Below the pieces are notes generated by a model, which worked only from the letters and a program-made list of their open reading frames with translations, did not search any database and was not told the DNA's origin. Source: Alviniconcha marisindica (taxonomy: Eukaryota > Mollusca > Gastropoda > Provannidae). Taken from it: a stretch of DNA of 64,000 nucleotides. Each line of letters starts with the position of its first letter. Position 1 is the first letter of the stretch. Location: NCBI GenBank assembly GCA_018857735.1, contig JABMCL010002631.1:486001-550000 (forward strand), written 5' to 3'. The position numbers and the translations under genes are program-made. This document shows positions 23,772-35,915 of this stretch, piece by piece.

Positions 23772-23950
23772 CTGAAACATTAAAAATGGCTCTCATCGCT
23801 GCCCATCTTAATGCCGGAATCATTCTGCTTGTGGCAGTGTAACAATAAGTCTATCATCTCCCTCTTCCCCCACCTCCATACCCCTTTCCCCCCCGTCCCT
23901 AATAAGCCTTGCGGTTTCTGTGGACGTTAAGCACCATGTTTACTTACTTG
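23772..23950 (+). mobile_element. SINE 3' part (family A, C-rich variant)
   Basis: Starts with GAAACATTAAAAATGGCTCT and ends TTCTGTGGACGTTAAGCACC, followed by ATGTTTACTTAC. It matches the copies at 49.14-49.32 kb and 49.46-49.79 kb. Confidence 0.82.
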
Positions 23951-24384
23951 CGGCCGCTGTGGCTTACCCGAATTTCCCTCAAGGGACAATGAAGTACTTT
24001 AAAAAATAATAATAATAATAACAATAATAATTTAAGCAGTTCAGTAACACCTGCAAAGGGCAATGAAAGAGTTCTGCTTGATCACAGAAACAGATATCGA
24101 TTTAAAAAAAAAAAAATGGTTTTAAGTTAAACAACAATGATGGTATTCTCTGAACCGCTGGTTATCAAGAAACATCTGCTTCCAATCTGGGCATCGCCAA
24201 TCAATGGTGCACCACTGATAACGAACAGCGCCACAGCCACACCGTCTTCGGCTGTCGTGACGCAAGACAGAACGAAATATAATACGGGCAGCCACGTAAT
24301 GTGCCCTGGAAAATAACCACACACAACACAAACTGACGGCAATGATTGTGGTCATGATCAAGTCCAGGCAAGTTCATGGCGCTT

Positions 24385-24515
24385 TGGTGGTCTAGAAAGA
24401 AGCAAAGTCCGCATAGAGCCAAGACTAACATATTGCAGCAGCAAAGTCCGCATAGAGCCAAGACTAGCATTGCAGCAGCAAAGTCCGCATAGAGCCAAGA
24501 CTAACATATCACTGT
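24385..24515 (+). repeat. Three-copy tandem of about 45 bp
   Basis: GCAAAGTCCGCATAGAGCCA, followed by AGACTA, is present three times with TTGCAGCA linkers. Confidence 0.93.
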
Positions 24516-25251
24516 TGTTGTTGATGATCAGATGATGACGACGACGACAGTCAATTTGTTGAGCGCTCCAAATATCCATGGGCAACGTGCTCCGCAGCTC
24601 ACGACACAATAATTATTCGGATGCTGCGAGGGCAGGTCGCACTCTTTTAAACTGCTAGTGTGTGTGCGCGGATGTGTATACGTGTGTATGAGAGCGTGTG
24701 CAGGTGCGGGTGTCTACTCGCATGCTGATGTACGCTCATTGCCTCCATGCAGCGCGTCCACGCGGAAAAGCAAGTTTTCACCGCCCCGTTTCAAACCAAC
24801 TTCATGTATCGATCTGATCTGCGCCCACCTTGGTCACACGCTATTTCCCTTACATCCAACTCGGCGTGCTAGTCATCCCGAGTTCTGAACACGGGTCGAG
24901 GGAACATTGTTCCCTTCCATAAACCCAACAATGGCCATCCCCGACGCCTATTATGCCGGCGGACCAAACTGCAAACACCACCCCATTTAAATTTAATGCG
25001 CACCCGGTTAAGGAGTATGGATGTTCGATAGGCGGGGACGGGGCTGGTATTGACGAACCCATCTCGCGGCACGTTTCTCCCCTTCCTGCCCGGGAGCAGC
25101 GGGATCAAGCGATCGCACTCCGCTCAGGCAAGTCCACTCCACCGCTAAAGTTAGACACACACACACACACACACTCTCTATCTCTCCCTCTCCTATATCA
25201 ACTCTCCAGTCCCCCCCCCCCCCCCACTTTTATTTTATTTTTTTAGTTGCG

Positions 25252-25610
25252 CCAACCTCCTTCTCTATACACCTGCACACCTAAACTCTCCAGCCCACCA
25301 CCCCCTCCTTTAAAAAAAGTTGCAGCCCCCCCCTTCTCTATACACCTGCACACCTAAACTCTCCAGCCCACCCACCTCCTCCTTTAAAAAAAAAAGTTGC
25401 AGCCCCCATCCCCCACCTTCTCTATACACCTGCACACCTCCTAAGTTGCACCCCCTCCTTCCTTACACATAAATTGCAGCGCCCCCCCGCCCCCCGCCTT
25501 TTTTTTTTTTACACCTCCGAAGTCGCAGCCACCCACACCCTTTACACCTCCGAAGTTGCAACCCCCCCATCTTTACACGTCCGAAGTTGCAAACGAACAC
25601 CCAAATTGCA
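25252..25610 (+). repeat. C-rich tandem array with GTTGCAGCC words
   Basis: Units contain TCTATACACCTGCACACC, TCCTTTAAAAAA and GTTGCAGCCCCC. Later units are shortened to ACACCTCCGAAGTTGCA. The C runs vary in length. Confidence 0.88.
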
Positions 25611-25619
25611 GCCATGATC

Positions 25620-25713
25620 GCAGGAGTCCAACTCCAAGCACTGGTTTACCACATCTTTGGGGGAAGGTGCCGGAAAGCGAGGCTGCGTGCGTGCGTGTGT
25701 GCGTGTGTGTGTT

Positions 25714-25767
<54 letters not shown>
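25620..25767 (+). repeat. Dispersed repeat fragment followed by (GA)n
   Basis: AACTCCAAGCACTGGTTTAC and GGAAGGTGCCGGAAAGCGA are shared with loci at 42.7/43.1, 62.4 and 63.6 kb. A (GA)24 tract occupies 25717-25765. Confidence 0.8.
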
Positions 25768-27882
25768 TGCGTGCGCGCGCGCGCCTGAGCTTACCACTCG
25801 GTAAGCACGAGCGCATTAATTTGCGCAAGACTCGTGCCTAGGGGATATGGCTTGAAGTTCAAACTACGGCCAGTACTAACGCACCCCGTGCCACCTCTCA
25901 GTCACAGCTCTCCACGGGCTGTGACTGACGATTATCTCCCCCTCCCCACCCCCTCCCCAATTATTCATAACTATTTACTAACAACAAACTGCTGGGCACG
26001 ATTTGCAACCGCGGACGCTGGGCGTCATCTAAAAGCCATGGGTAGTCGATGGAAAGGTAGAGGGTCCTTTTTCCTAGTGTTAATGTCCCTCTTTGTTGCA
26101 AGGCGCGGAATCACACCCTCAGGACATTCCCTGCCCACAGCAGTGTTGTCTGTTGTCCGAGTTTCACGGCCAGATCGCTGGTTTATCCACTCCCGACCCT
26201 GCCTCAATAATGGCGTCGGCTACGATAAAAGTGATTAGGGAATTGGAAACGAACGCGGAAAATGTAAAACACACAAGCGACCGAGTATTTTATTAGGCTG
26301 TTGCTGAGCGCAAAGTTGTTCCCCAACCGGAAAACCGGCGTGAAGCAGAGAAAGAAGGTAACCGTTCGACAACAACCTCATAAAACTATTGTTGCTACTG
26401 TTCGGTCCAAAGACAAACTGGTCTCACGACACAATAACGTTTTCTGTACTGTGCGAACCAAAGGAGATCATCGTCATGATTCTGACTGATCTTTTGTTCG
26501 GCTCTTCCTGCTCTGCCTGGCTGACATGTCAGAGGAAACATAAGCTGCTGTAGCTTCCGACCCCCTCTTTTTGATTACGTCGATATTATACGAAATCTTC
26601 CGGTTCCCTTTTTTCTGGCAGTCGTTTCATCGCGGACATTTCAAACGAAATGTGTCCGTGTCATTACTGGTTTCTGATCTCGTTACCGAACGGTTGCCGA
26701 GTGCAAGACAAAGTGAAATCCGAACTATTCGGAAAACATGTCCACGTCACACTGGTTACGGTTGGGAGGGGAGAGAAGGGGGGTGGGAGGCGAGGGGGGA
26801 TCGCCACAATGCAACCAGTGAAGATGATCGCGTTCTTTATAAACAACTTTGTTGTCGTCTTGGCAGATTAACTGCATTATATATGCAGTCTGCTTAAAAC
26901 GATTGTTGGTTACGGTTTGATATGACTTTGCAAACAACAGTCATTTGTATAGATTTCTCCCGATGAGCTTGACACGTTAATGATCATATTTCTAGCGGTC
27001 CCTTCTGTGTTCAGAGTAAAACATGAGTGGACACGCCTGTCCAAACACACAGGTAAAACAAAAGTCATAGGTTTTTAACGCCCAGTCAACCTATCAGGAC
27101 AAAACACATTTTATCACTACCTCAGAAACTATATTAAGAACAACTGAAAGCCCAAGAAACCACCAAAGTTATGTGAAAAAGTTCAACCTGATTACTATTC
27201 AACTGATTGCAACTGGTTCAAAACATGAATTCCCTTGAGAAAATTGAAGATGGTCAACTCAGCTGGAGGACTGGGGCAAGCCCCGGTGCTCCCCATGGTC
27301 CAGAGACAGAACGTCAAATCTTTATCGCCAGGATTTCTTTTACTGTAACGCTCATGTATGAAGCTACATATTCACGAAGCTAATGGGACAGTCTGATAAC
27401 TGATCCATCAGTAGTTTTGTTTCTTCGCTTTATTTGTTCGTTACGCAGTTCTTGCCACGGATTTACTGACGCTGGGGCAAAGCCGGACGAACTGGTAAGC
27501 TTTTCGACTTTCTCATCAATGTCATAGAAGAAAAGCTGCCACGACTGTTACGTATCGGCGGTGACTTTCAACGATTTGACTACTGCGAGCGAGCTACGGT
27601 GACTACGGAGGTAGAGAACCGTCATCAAATCGATGATCAGCCGGTGAAACCCCACACGTAGTACTGTTACATCAGTCGGAGTTTGCTTCAAAGCACCTTA
27701 CCCCCCCCCCCCCCCCCCCCACCACACCAGCGTGATATAATTTCATTTTCTCCCATTAATGACACTCCAGCCAACTCTCTAATAATCCCGACCACACCAG
27801 ACAAGGGGGAGGAGGAGGAGACGAGTACTCTTAGACCGTACAAACGTAGTCATACATGTATACATAACAGCAGAAAGCGCAC

Positions 27883-27943
<61 letters not shown>

Positions 27944-28360
27944 CCGCGGCATGACAAAGACCCGGGTTTCCAATAATCGCCTGGGTACAAGGGACGCGCA
28001 GGGAGCGCATCTGGCAGAGGTTTAATGACAATAACTGAGCGGGAAATGGGCAGCACATCAGCTCTAAAAGACAGGCCGGGCAATCTGATGGCCGCTAATT
28101 GACGTGGAAGCTCCGCCATTGACGAAGCTTGATGACCGCAGCGGCCGCGCTCAAACGGTGAAAGCCGAGCCCTGGCCGGCGGATTAGCACCTGCGCTGAC
28201 CACACAGCTCAGCTGACCAGGTAGCGCAGGCCAGGCCGCCAGTCACCTGCAATTAGACCCTGATGGAAACTGGCAAATCTCCCCCCACCCCTCATCAACA
28301 GTTGGTATTTAAAATCAAGCTATGGACCCCCCCCCCCCCGCCCCCCCCGAAACACACACA

Positions 28361-28762
28361 CATTGCTGTCTGTCTCTGCCTGCCTATCTAAACGAGCAGT
28401 ACGAAAAAGACGGCAGAGACTTGCACCCCGCAGAGGGTACTGTGGATGAGGAAACTAATGTTCTCTCGGCTGAAACTCCAGAGCTCTCTCTCTCTCTCTC
28501 TGCAATGCTGTCTGTCTCTAAACGAGCAATACGAAAAAGACAGTAGAGAGTACTTGCACCCCGCGGAGAGTTCCGCGGATTGTTTTCGGCTGAAACTCCA
28601 GAGCGCTCTCTCTCTCTCTCTCTCTCTGCAATGCTGCCTGTCTCTGCCTTCCTATCTAAACGAGAAGTACAAAAAAAGACAGCGGAGAGTACCTGCACCC
28701 CGCGGAAAGTTCTGCGGATGCAGAAATTAATGTTTTCTCGGCTTAAACTTCAGAGCGTTCTT
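28361..28762 (+). repeat. Three-copy tandem of about 130 bp with (CT)n
   Basis: Units start near 28361, 28502 and 28628. Each has GCTGTCTGTCTCT, ATCTAAACGAG, TTGCACCCCGCGGA, CGGCTGAAACTCCAGAGC and a CT run. Confidence 0.92.
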
Positions 28763-29063
28763 TCTAAGGTCCCCCCTTCCTCTCTCTCGGATTCAGAGTT
28801 CCCCATGGTCAGCCTGTTGCAAGTCCGTGCCTGAAAAGGGACCGACAGCATACAGCATTGCGTGTTCCGCCGACCGCGAGGGAGTCCGTCTGTCTAATAA
28901 TACCAGTTTTCTCTTACCAGTCATCTGACATCACTCACAAAGTGACTCGTGTCACGAACGGTGAATCATACTTGTACTGATGAGCTGACGGTTCCTGTTC
29001 CGCCGTAACACAACACTCGCGGTCCACTTGACGTCGGTCAAATGCCAAGTAACTCGAAGTCGC

Positions 29064-29545
29064 GAGCCGGCTTGGCCTAGCGGTAAGGCGTTAGTTAGGC
29101 TGGTAAGCAGAAGGACCTCGGTTCGATTGCGCTTCGGATCCCCTTCTTCCTCAAGAACTGCAATTTGTGGGTACCGTCGTGTGACGCTGTCCCGCACAAT
29201 TAATGAAACATTAAAACGGCCCTCATCTTGATGCAGAATCAAAGTTCAGGAGCTGTGCGAAAGTCGAGGTGGCCGTCCTGGGCTTTCCGTCCTAATGAGC
29301 CTTACGGTTTCTGTGGACGTTAAGCAACAAAGTCATTGAACCAGGCTTAGGTATTGGTCACAGTCTGTACCTAATATGTCAACCGACATCCGAGGACATG
29401 AAGCTCTACATCATCATCATGCAGAATCATTCTGTTGGTGACAGTGTAGCGTCAGGTGTAGTCTCCCTCTTCTACCACCTCCTGGGATCTCAGTTCCCGC
29501 CAGTACCTCTTCAGAGACAACTTCCGGTGTTGCTTAATGTCCTCG
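29064..29545 (+). mobile_element. SINE family A, head to tail, with a second nested tail
   Basis: The tRNA-like head (GGCCTAGCGGTAAGGCGTTA ... GGTTCGATTGC) is followed by AATGAAACATTAAAACGGCC, the GTCGAGGTGGCCGTCCTGGG tail and the terminal GTGGACGTTAAGCAAC near 29331. A further fragment at 29338-29400 (TAATATGTCAACCGACATCC) and a body-like fragment at 29417-29510 (CCTGGGATCTCAGTTCCCGC) are also seen at 59.1-59.3, 60.5 and 63.5 kb. Confidence 0.82.
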
Positions 29546-30649
29546 GATGTCGGTTGAAATGGAGACAACACGGCGTTAAACATATTTAACCTATCGGAGA
29601 AAGTGATCCATTGCTGGCCTGACTACTCCCACACAAAGCAATTTCGAGTTCATCGTCTCGTCACCGAAAGGGCTAAACATTAAGCCTGATGATCTTGTAC
29701 GGACGCACTTCCGTTTAAACTTCTGTCCATGACTGACACTGATGAGAGTTACAGGCGGACAGTGTGAGTATAGGGATACATTTTACAAGAAATAGTCAGA
29801 GTCGGACATCCCTGACGTGAAAATTAGTCAATTATTCCTTTATTAAGAAAACGACAAAAATTCGACCAACTTTGTGGTCCGCGTTTTCATCATTGATTTT
29901 CCCATTCAAAGTCCTTCCAGCGTTATACATATACCTGCCAAAACCTGCTATCTCTCTCTCAAAAAAACAAAGCAACACGAACATAAAAGCGAAATGTCAG
30001 AGGAGGGCCCTGACTAGATGACATGTAAACCCAACCGACAGGTACTGAGAGAGATCAATTCATCAGTTGAAAAGGTCGGACTCATGATCAGTTTACCCTA
30101 GAACGAATCCTCGAGACGGCGATTCACCAAGACGCGATTTTGAGACATTTGCTCGACTTGTGATGGGTTTTCGTTCACGTGTAGCTGGATTGCGCCCCCC
30201 CCCCCCCCCCCCCCCAGATAAATATATCCTCCACTTCTGCAAAATCAATAAAGACCAAATAGCATAACAAACAGCAAACAAAGACATGAGCGTTGGAGGA
30301 AAAACTTGCAGCTCGTTTACTCCGCGTGCGTGCATGTGTGTGCGTTATGGGGGGAAGGGGGGGGGGGGTACTGCCTGATTTTTTTATATTTTAAATGATA
30401 ACTTGTGAATGTTGAGCGGCTTTTTTGTTTTTGACAAAACAATGCCACGAGGCTGCTAACGCCTTCAAGCTGAAGAATTTAACGGACAGCAGTGTTCTTC
30501 GCATTGTCTACCGGAAATAAAAAGAAGAAGCGAGAAGATGAAATTTTGATGACGACGAAGAAGGAAGCAGAGACAAGCATTTGACTTCACTGGTCGCAAC
30601 TTTCTTTTCCCGCCATTATTTCAATCCCGTAGAGCAAAGAGAGTAAACC

Positions 30650-30693
<44 letters not shown>

Positions 30694-31540
30694 ACACACG
30701 CGCGCGCGCGCGCGCGCGTGCGCGCGAAAATACGAAACGAGCAGGCTGCAACATACGCCTAAGTTAAACTCACAAGCGAACGAGAGAAGCGACCAGTGCC
30801 TTAACGCTGATTGGAACCCCAGAGAGGTAGAACGAAGCGCTTCCAACCGTTCAAAGCGACATAAATAATTCCCCGTGTGCCGGCGGTCGGACGTACACTA
30901 AAAAGCAGAGGCTGTCGTCCGAGAGACGCCGGTGGCAGGCAGCGCCAGGAGGGAGCCGGGTGCCAGGAACCCCCCTTTGTTTCTCCCCTGGGTGGCAGCG
31001 GATGACGGGCATCGATCGCGGGATTTTTCCACCCCAGTTGCTATTGATTCCATCAAGTGCTTCCCTCGCCATCAGCATCGCTGATCGATCTGCTTTTACC
31101 TTGGGTCACCGCCAAGCCTGCCGTGCGAACTGCCTACCGCCATTCAACTGCAGGACCGGTTGGGAGTAAGGGGGTGGGGGTGTGGGTGGGGTGGGGGGAG
31201 GAGAGAGACATCCTACCTATCCTAACAACACCGTAAATTTCAGCTTTTTATAGGTTCATACATTTACTCCAGCCTCTCCCCCCAAACCAACGATCAATGA
31301 TGAAGAACTACACGACTGAGCAAGCTTTTTAATTTACTGTTACTGTCGGCCTCTTTCTGTTATTGCACATTACGACTGCACCATCCATACTTTATTCAGT
31401 ACTTACTACGCTAATACAACCTTCTACTCCCGGCAGTAAATCTAAATGTCATAACTTAATGCAGGACAATCCCTTACCAGTTTTCTTTCAAAGTTCTGGA
31501 GCCTCTGTCTGACCAAACCGGCTTATTTCAGTTTGACCTT

Positions 31541-31657
31541 CAAGGCTAGCTGAAGGAAACTTGCCGTTAATTTTCTTCTTTTTATCCTCAAGCCTGAGAT
31601 CGACGCACGCAAGCACGTACGCTTAGAGAGAGAGAGAGGGGGGGGGGGGGGGGAGGA

Positions 31658-31688
<31 letters not shown>

Positions 31689-31770
31689 AAGACCTAGACT
31701 AGCTGGAGGAAACTCGCCGTTAATTTGTTTTTAATCCTCAAGCCTCAGCTCGACGCACGCAAGCACGTAC

Positions 31771-31806
<36 letters not shown>

Positions 31807-31810
31807 GTGT
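31541..31810 (+). repeat. Two-copy 150-bp repeat with (GA)n
   Basis: GGAAAC(T)TGCCGTTAATTT, then CTCAAGCCT, CGACGCACGCAAGCACGTAC and a GA tract, occur twice, about 150 bp apart. Confidence 0.92.
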
Positions 31811-32433
31811 GTGAATAAAGTTTCTACATATGCCGGCAATGCCTGCCCAAGCAAGTCGCGGGGCAGCAGCAGTGCCCAGGCAAGTCACCGAGCCCCCGCG
31901 AGCAGGCAGCAAGATGAACGCAAGATGAACGCGTTCTTCAAGCCCTTCTCGGAACCGATGGATGACATCAGAACAGCGATGCCGCAACCCAATACGAACA
32001 GCAAATCGACCACTCGTTAACCATCACCGTTGCAAACACGGTGTGTCTTTCATATAAATCGGATTGCACAGGCTGTTCGGCACCGTCTAAACCCGTCTAA
32101 ACTCGCCATGCTGTGTCTTTTTAAAGCTACGACACACTGCATCAGTGTGGGATGGGGGAAGGGTGTGGGGCTTGGAGGAGTCTGAACGCAGGGGACGTGA
32201 CGTGACACGACGCAGGTGCCAGTGCTAGCCTGGGTACACAGACAGTATCTGTGTTTCCCATCAACCTCTCTAATTTGATGGTCAAGCTGCACAGATTGAA
32301 CAGGTGAGGTTACCACGGAAACCAGCGACATAAAGAGAAAACTACCACTCAGGGGCAACATGATTTTTAGCCAAAATGATCAAATTAGGAAGAAGCAGCG
32401 ACATGGCCAGTGCAAGTAAAATAATCTGTGTGT

Positions 32434-32474
<41 letters not shown>

Positions 32475-33788
32475 CGAGCGAGAGAGACAGAGAGACAGAC
32501 AGACAAAGAGCGAGAGAGGGGGTGGGGTAAATCCTTAAATTAATTCCGTCATTAATATATAAAAAATGGACAAAAATCAACACTGCAAGACGAGCGCAGT
32601 CAATCACCACGTTATCTATGACGAACACGTACGCTGGTTTCCGCCATCTACGACAGTAACTGTGCGGAACGATTCAGTAATAACCCTATGTAATAAAGTC
32701 CCGAGTTCCCTCTCTCACATACACACACAAAACCATGTGCACACTAAAAAAAATCGGACCATCGCCCCAACGGACCATCACCTCAATGGTGTCGGCCCAA
32801 CGGGCATTGCCCCATCGGATGTCGCCTCAAAGTGGCTTAAACCGCTCATTTGTTCCTTGCACTGCTTCTTTCGTGTTGCCGTACGTCTACAGAAGCCACA
32901 TACGGCTTCTTAAGGACGGGCGTTTTCTTACACGTAGGTAGTGACACTTTCATGCTTGCCAGGAGACCACGAAAATGCGCAGCTGCTGTTACTAGACAAT
33001 CTTTCGATCGATGGCCTGTTTGGCATCTTTGTTTCAGTCATTCTGCGAGTTTCATGATACTACATCAGTACACGCACTCTGTGTTTAGCTGCTGGTCAGA
33101 ACGATTGAACCAACACAGAACGGCGACAGGGGTATCTAACCAATCTCAAAATACTCTATGCCCGTGCAGTTGACTGGATTCCCCTTTATTCACTCTACCA
33201 CCTTCAGATCAAGGTGGTAGCTACGCGATCGAGAAAGCCCATATGCGCTCTACCCGCATCTCTCAGAGGCCCTCCCAGCGTTGCCTTTGCAACTATTCCC
33301 GGCAGACCGACAATGGCCCTTTGTCGTGAAGATATGCCAAGCAAAAGGAAAGCCACAACGGATGGAAAGTGGGAATAATTATGGACGAAAACTCTCTCCC
33401 TCTCTCACTCACACACAATTAGTTAGCAACGATTCCATTGAAAAGTTCGTGCGAGCTGTCCGGAGGACAGTGGACGGGGGTGTGCAACATTGATAACCGC
33501 TCCCTCCGCGCCCCATAAAAGTTTGACGACGTCAGATGGAGGCCCCATGCCCACCGCCGGGCCATTCCGATCAAACATTTATCGCCAAGCTTCGCTGCTT
33601 CCTACCTCCGCCCGACACGTGCTGAAGCGTGTCAGTGCAGTGGTCCGCTGCACACAACGGCCTGATTTGGGGAGGAGTGGCAGAGTCACTGGCCACCTTT
33701 AAGCCCAGACCTGCTGTTGAAAGCAAGTCTGCTCGATGACGACAGATAGTGAACAAAGACGCAACCGTCCCGTTGTTCTCTTTGGTCG

Positions 33789-33893
33789 AGAGAGCTCAAG
33801 GAGCTGTATGAAAGTCGAGGTGGCCGTCCTGGGCTCCCCGTCCCTAATAGTCCTTATGGTCTCTATGGACGTAAAGCAACACTGAACTTGAGC
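33789..33893 (+). mobile_element. SINE tail fragment (family A)
   Basis: AGCTCAAGGAGCTGTATGAA, GTCGAGGTGGCCGTCCTGGG and TATGGACGTAAAGCAACACT in the same order as other copies. Confidence 0.85.
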
Positions 33894-35269
33894 TTCTCTT
33901 TGGTACAGAATGCACCTGAAGCTGCAAAATGCGGCTTATTAAAAGAAGTAAATTATACAGAGACTCCGAGGCTCCTTAAACACACTCTCCAGCGTCCCGT
34001 TGACAAATAATGAAACGTTTGGCCTGGTTCTGAATTAAAGACCCCCCAAAATAATAATAACAGCGAATTACACTTGATCTACCCTACATAACCGCACAGC
34101 TGGTCGCTTACAGTCACCAATACTTTTCTCAACTGCTCATTTTCGAAGACCGTTTGATAGTCTCAGAAACAAGATAGAAATTACTAGTCGGTAAAACGAC
34201 GTGTCAATTGTGGGGGTGGGGGGAGGGGGGTGTGCGGGAGACGCACAACTAGCTCCTGAAGAAAGACTCAATACGAGGTCACCAGGCAGCCACTGCTGAA
34301 ATCTGTAGTGACGTGTACTGGGTTCAATATCAAGAAACTGGGGGACGGGGGGGAGGGGGGGATGCAGATAAAGAGGTAGACAACAACCAGATCAGAGGGC
34401 TAGGGAGGGTGTGGGGTTCGGTCTCCAGCGGCAGATGTTTGCGTCTCTGTCAAGACGTCAATAGATTGGCTGCAAATGACTAGTACATCGTTGTACCCTC
34501 TCCTCCTCTGGCTGATAAATCGGGTCGAACAATTGCAGACTAATGAGCAGTATTAGCAAGTCTGTCTGCTGGTACTGGTTTCTTCCTTCCTATTTCCATG
34601 TACCAGTGTGCGCGCGTGTGCGTATGTATGCCCACGCGAGGAAAAGAAAACACGTAGGGAAAAAGGTGGGGTTCGGTTTTCAGTTTTAATCACTTGTGAT
34701 TTTGTTCACGTGTTAAGTTCCAGATAGTTGAGACCAGACTTCCGAGATTTGTAATTCTGCTCTTTCGCAACACACAGAAAGGGCCGTTTTCTGTTCTATT
34801 CATGCCTAACTATATGTGATTTTGTTAAGCCCCCCCCCATGAGAAGTCTTAATTTTTTGTCCCAATCAAGATCTATGCATTATTTCATTTGTGACGCTTT
34901 TTTTTCTCTCTCGAGAAAACACAGGCACACTTCATGTTTAATTCGTAATCGAATACTTGTCCTGGTTTTGATTCTCCCGTTTTCAAAAAAGAAAAGAAAA
35001 AAAAAGGCAAATGCTGTAATGCATCAATAACAAAACAAAACAAAAAAGGGGGGGGAGGCGCGAAGAGAAAGTAGACAAATACAGGCGGAATGTAATTACA
35101 CTCATTTAGTTACTGAAAAAAGGATGTTTTGACTGACGGAACGGAAGGGCGCACCTACACACAGGACAAGCAAGCAAGTGCACACACACATACACCAACA
35201 ATTTTAGCACACACACACATCGATCAGTGGGCACATCCTTCATCGCGCATATCGGTGCATGATCCGTAC

Positions 35270-35915
35270 GTGGGCACAACGATACATGGGCATATCGGTG
35301 CGTGGACACACACCGTAGCCCCCCCCCCCCCCCCCCAGTTCAAAGATACATGACACGAAGACGTCATTGTATAAGAAAGATACAATAATAGCCACGCGCT
35401 TGTTTCGATGACCGATCAGACCCGCATCCTCCTCCCCCCCCGATACCTACGTGCTGACACCCCCCCCCCATTCAAAGATACATGACACGAAGACGTCATT
35501 GTATAAGAAAGATACAATAATAGCCACGCGCTTGTTTCGATGACCGATCAGACCCGCATCCTCCTTACCCCCCCCCACAACGATACATGGGCATATCGGT
35601 GCGTGGACACACGACCATCCTTCCCCCCCAGTTCAAAGATACATGACACGAAGACGTCATTGTATAAGAAAGATACAATAATAGCCACGCGCTTGTTTCG
35701 ATGACCGATCAGACCCGCATCCTCCTACCCCCCCCCCACGCACAACGATCATGGGCATATCGGTGCGTGGACACACCATCCTTCTGTAGCCACTGCCCCC
35801 CCCCCCCCCCTCCCCCAGAGACAGTTCAAAGATACATGACACAAAGACGTCATTGTGTAAGAGATACAATAATAGCCACGCGCTTGTTTCGATGACCGAT
35901 CAGACAGACCCACGT
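35270..35915 (+). repeat. Four-copy tandem array with poly-C spacers
   Basis: Copies of a 95-bp block (GTTCAAAGATACATGACACG ... TGACCGATCAGACCCGCATC) start at 35338, 35470, 35631 and 35824. Poly-C runs and a second block (CATATCGGTGCGTGGACACA at about 35292, 35592 and 35756) separate them. Copies are nearly identical, implying recent expansion. Confidence 0.95.

Larger units (their letters stand above)
22800..29060. other. Intergenic stretch, no recognisable gene
   Basis: Apart from the separately listed repeats, a poly-C run at 27702-27720, a (CA)27 at 27887-27940 and a GC-rich patch at 27.9-28.25 kb, I see no conserved coding segment. Short open frames have no familiar motifs. Confidence 0.65.
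29546..35270. other. Intergenic stretch, no recognisable gene
   Basis: Holds microsatellites (CA run 30651-30690 adjoining a CG run 30697-30726; TG run 32438-32472), C/G homopolymers (30186-30215, 31638-31655) and scattered SINE fragments. A CpG-richer patch at about 30.85-31.15 kb could be regulatory but shows no gene beside it. Confidence 0.6.

Noticed and set aside
32745..32835. CATCGCC(C/T)CAA / GGCCCAACGG word repetition as a structured RNA
   Set aside because: Only a few imperfect words recur and no consistent stem could be drawn; probably a short decayed repeat.
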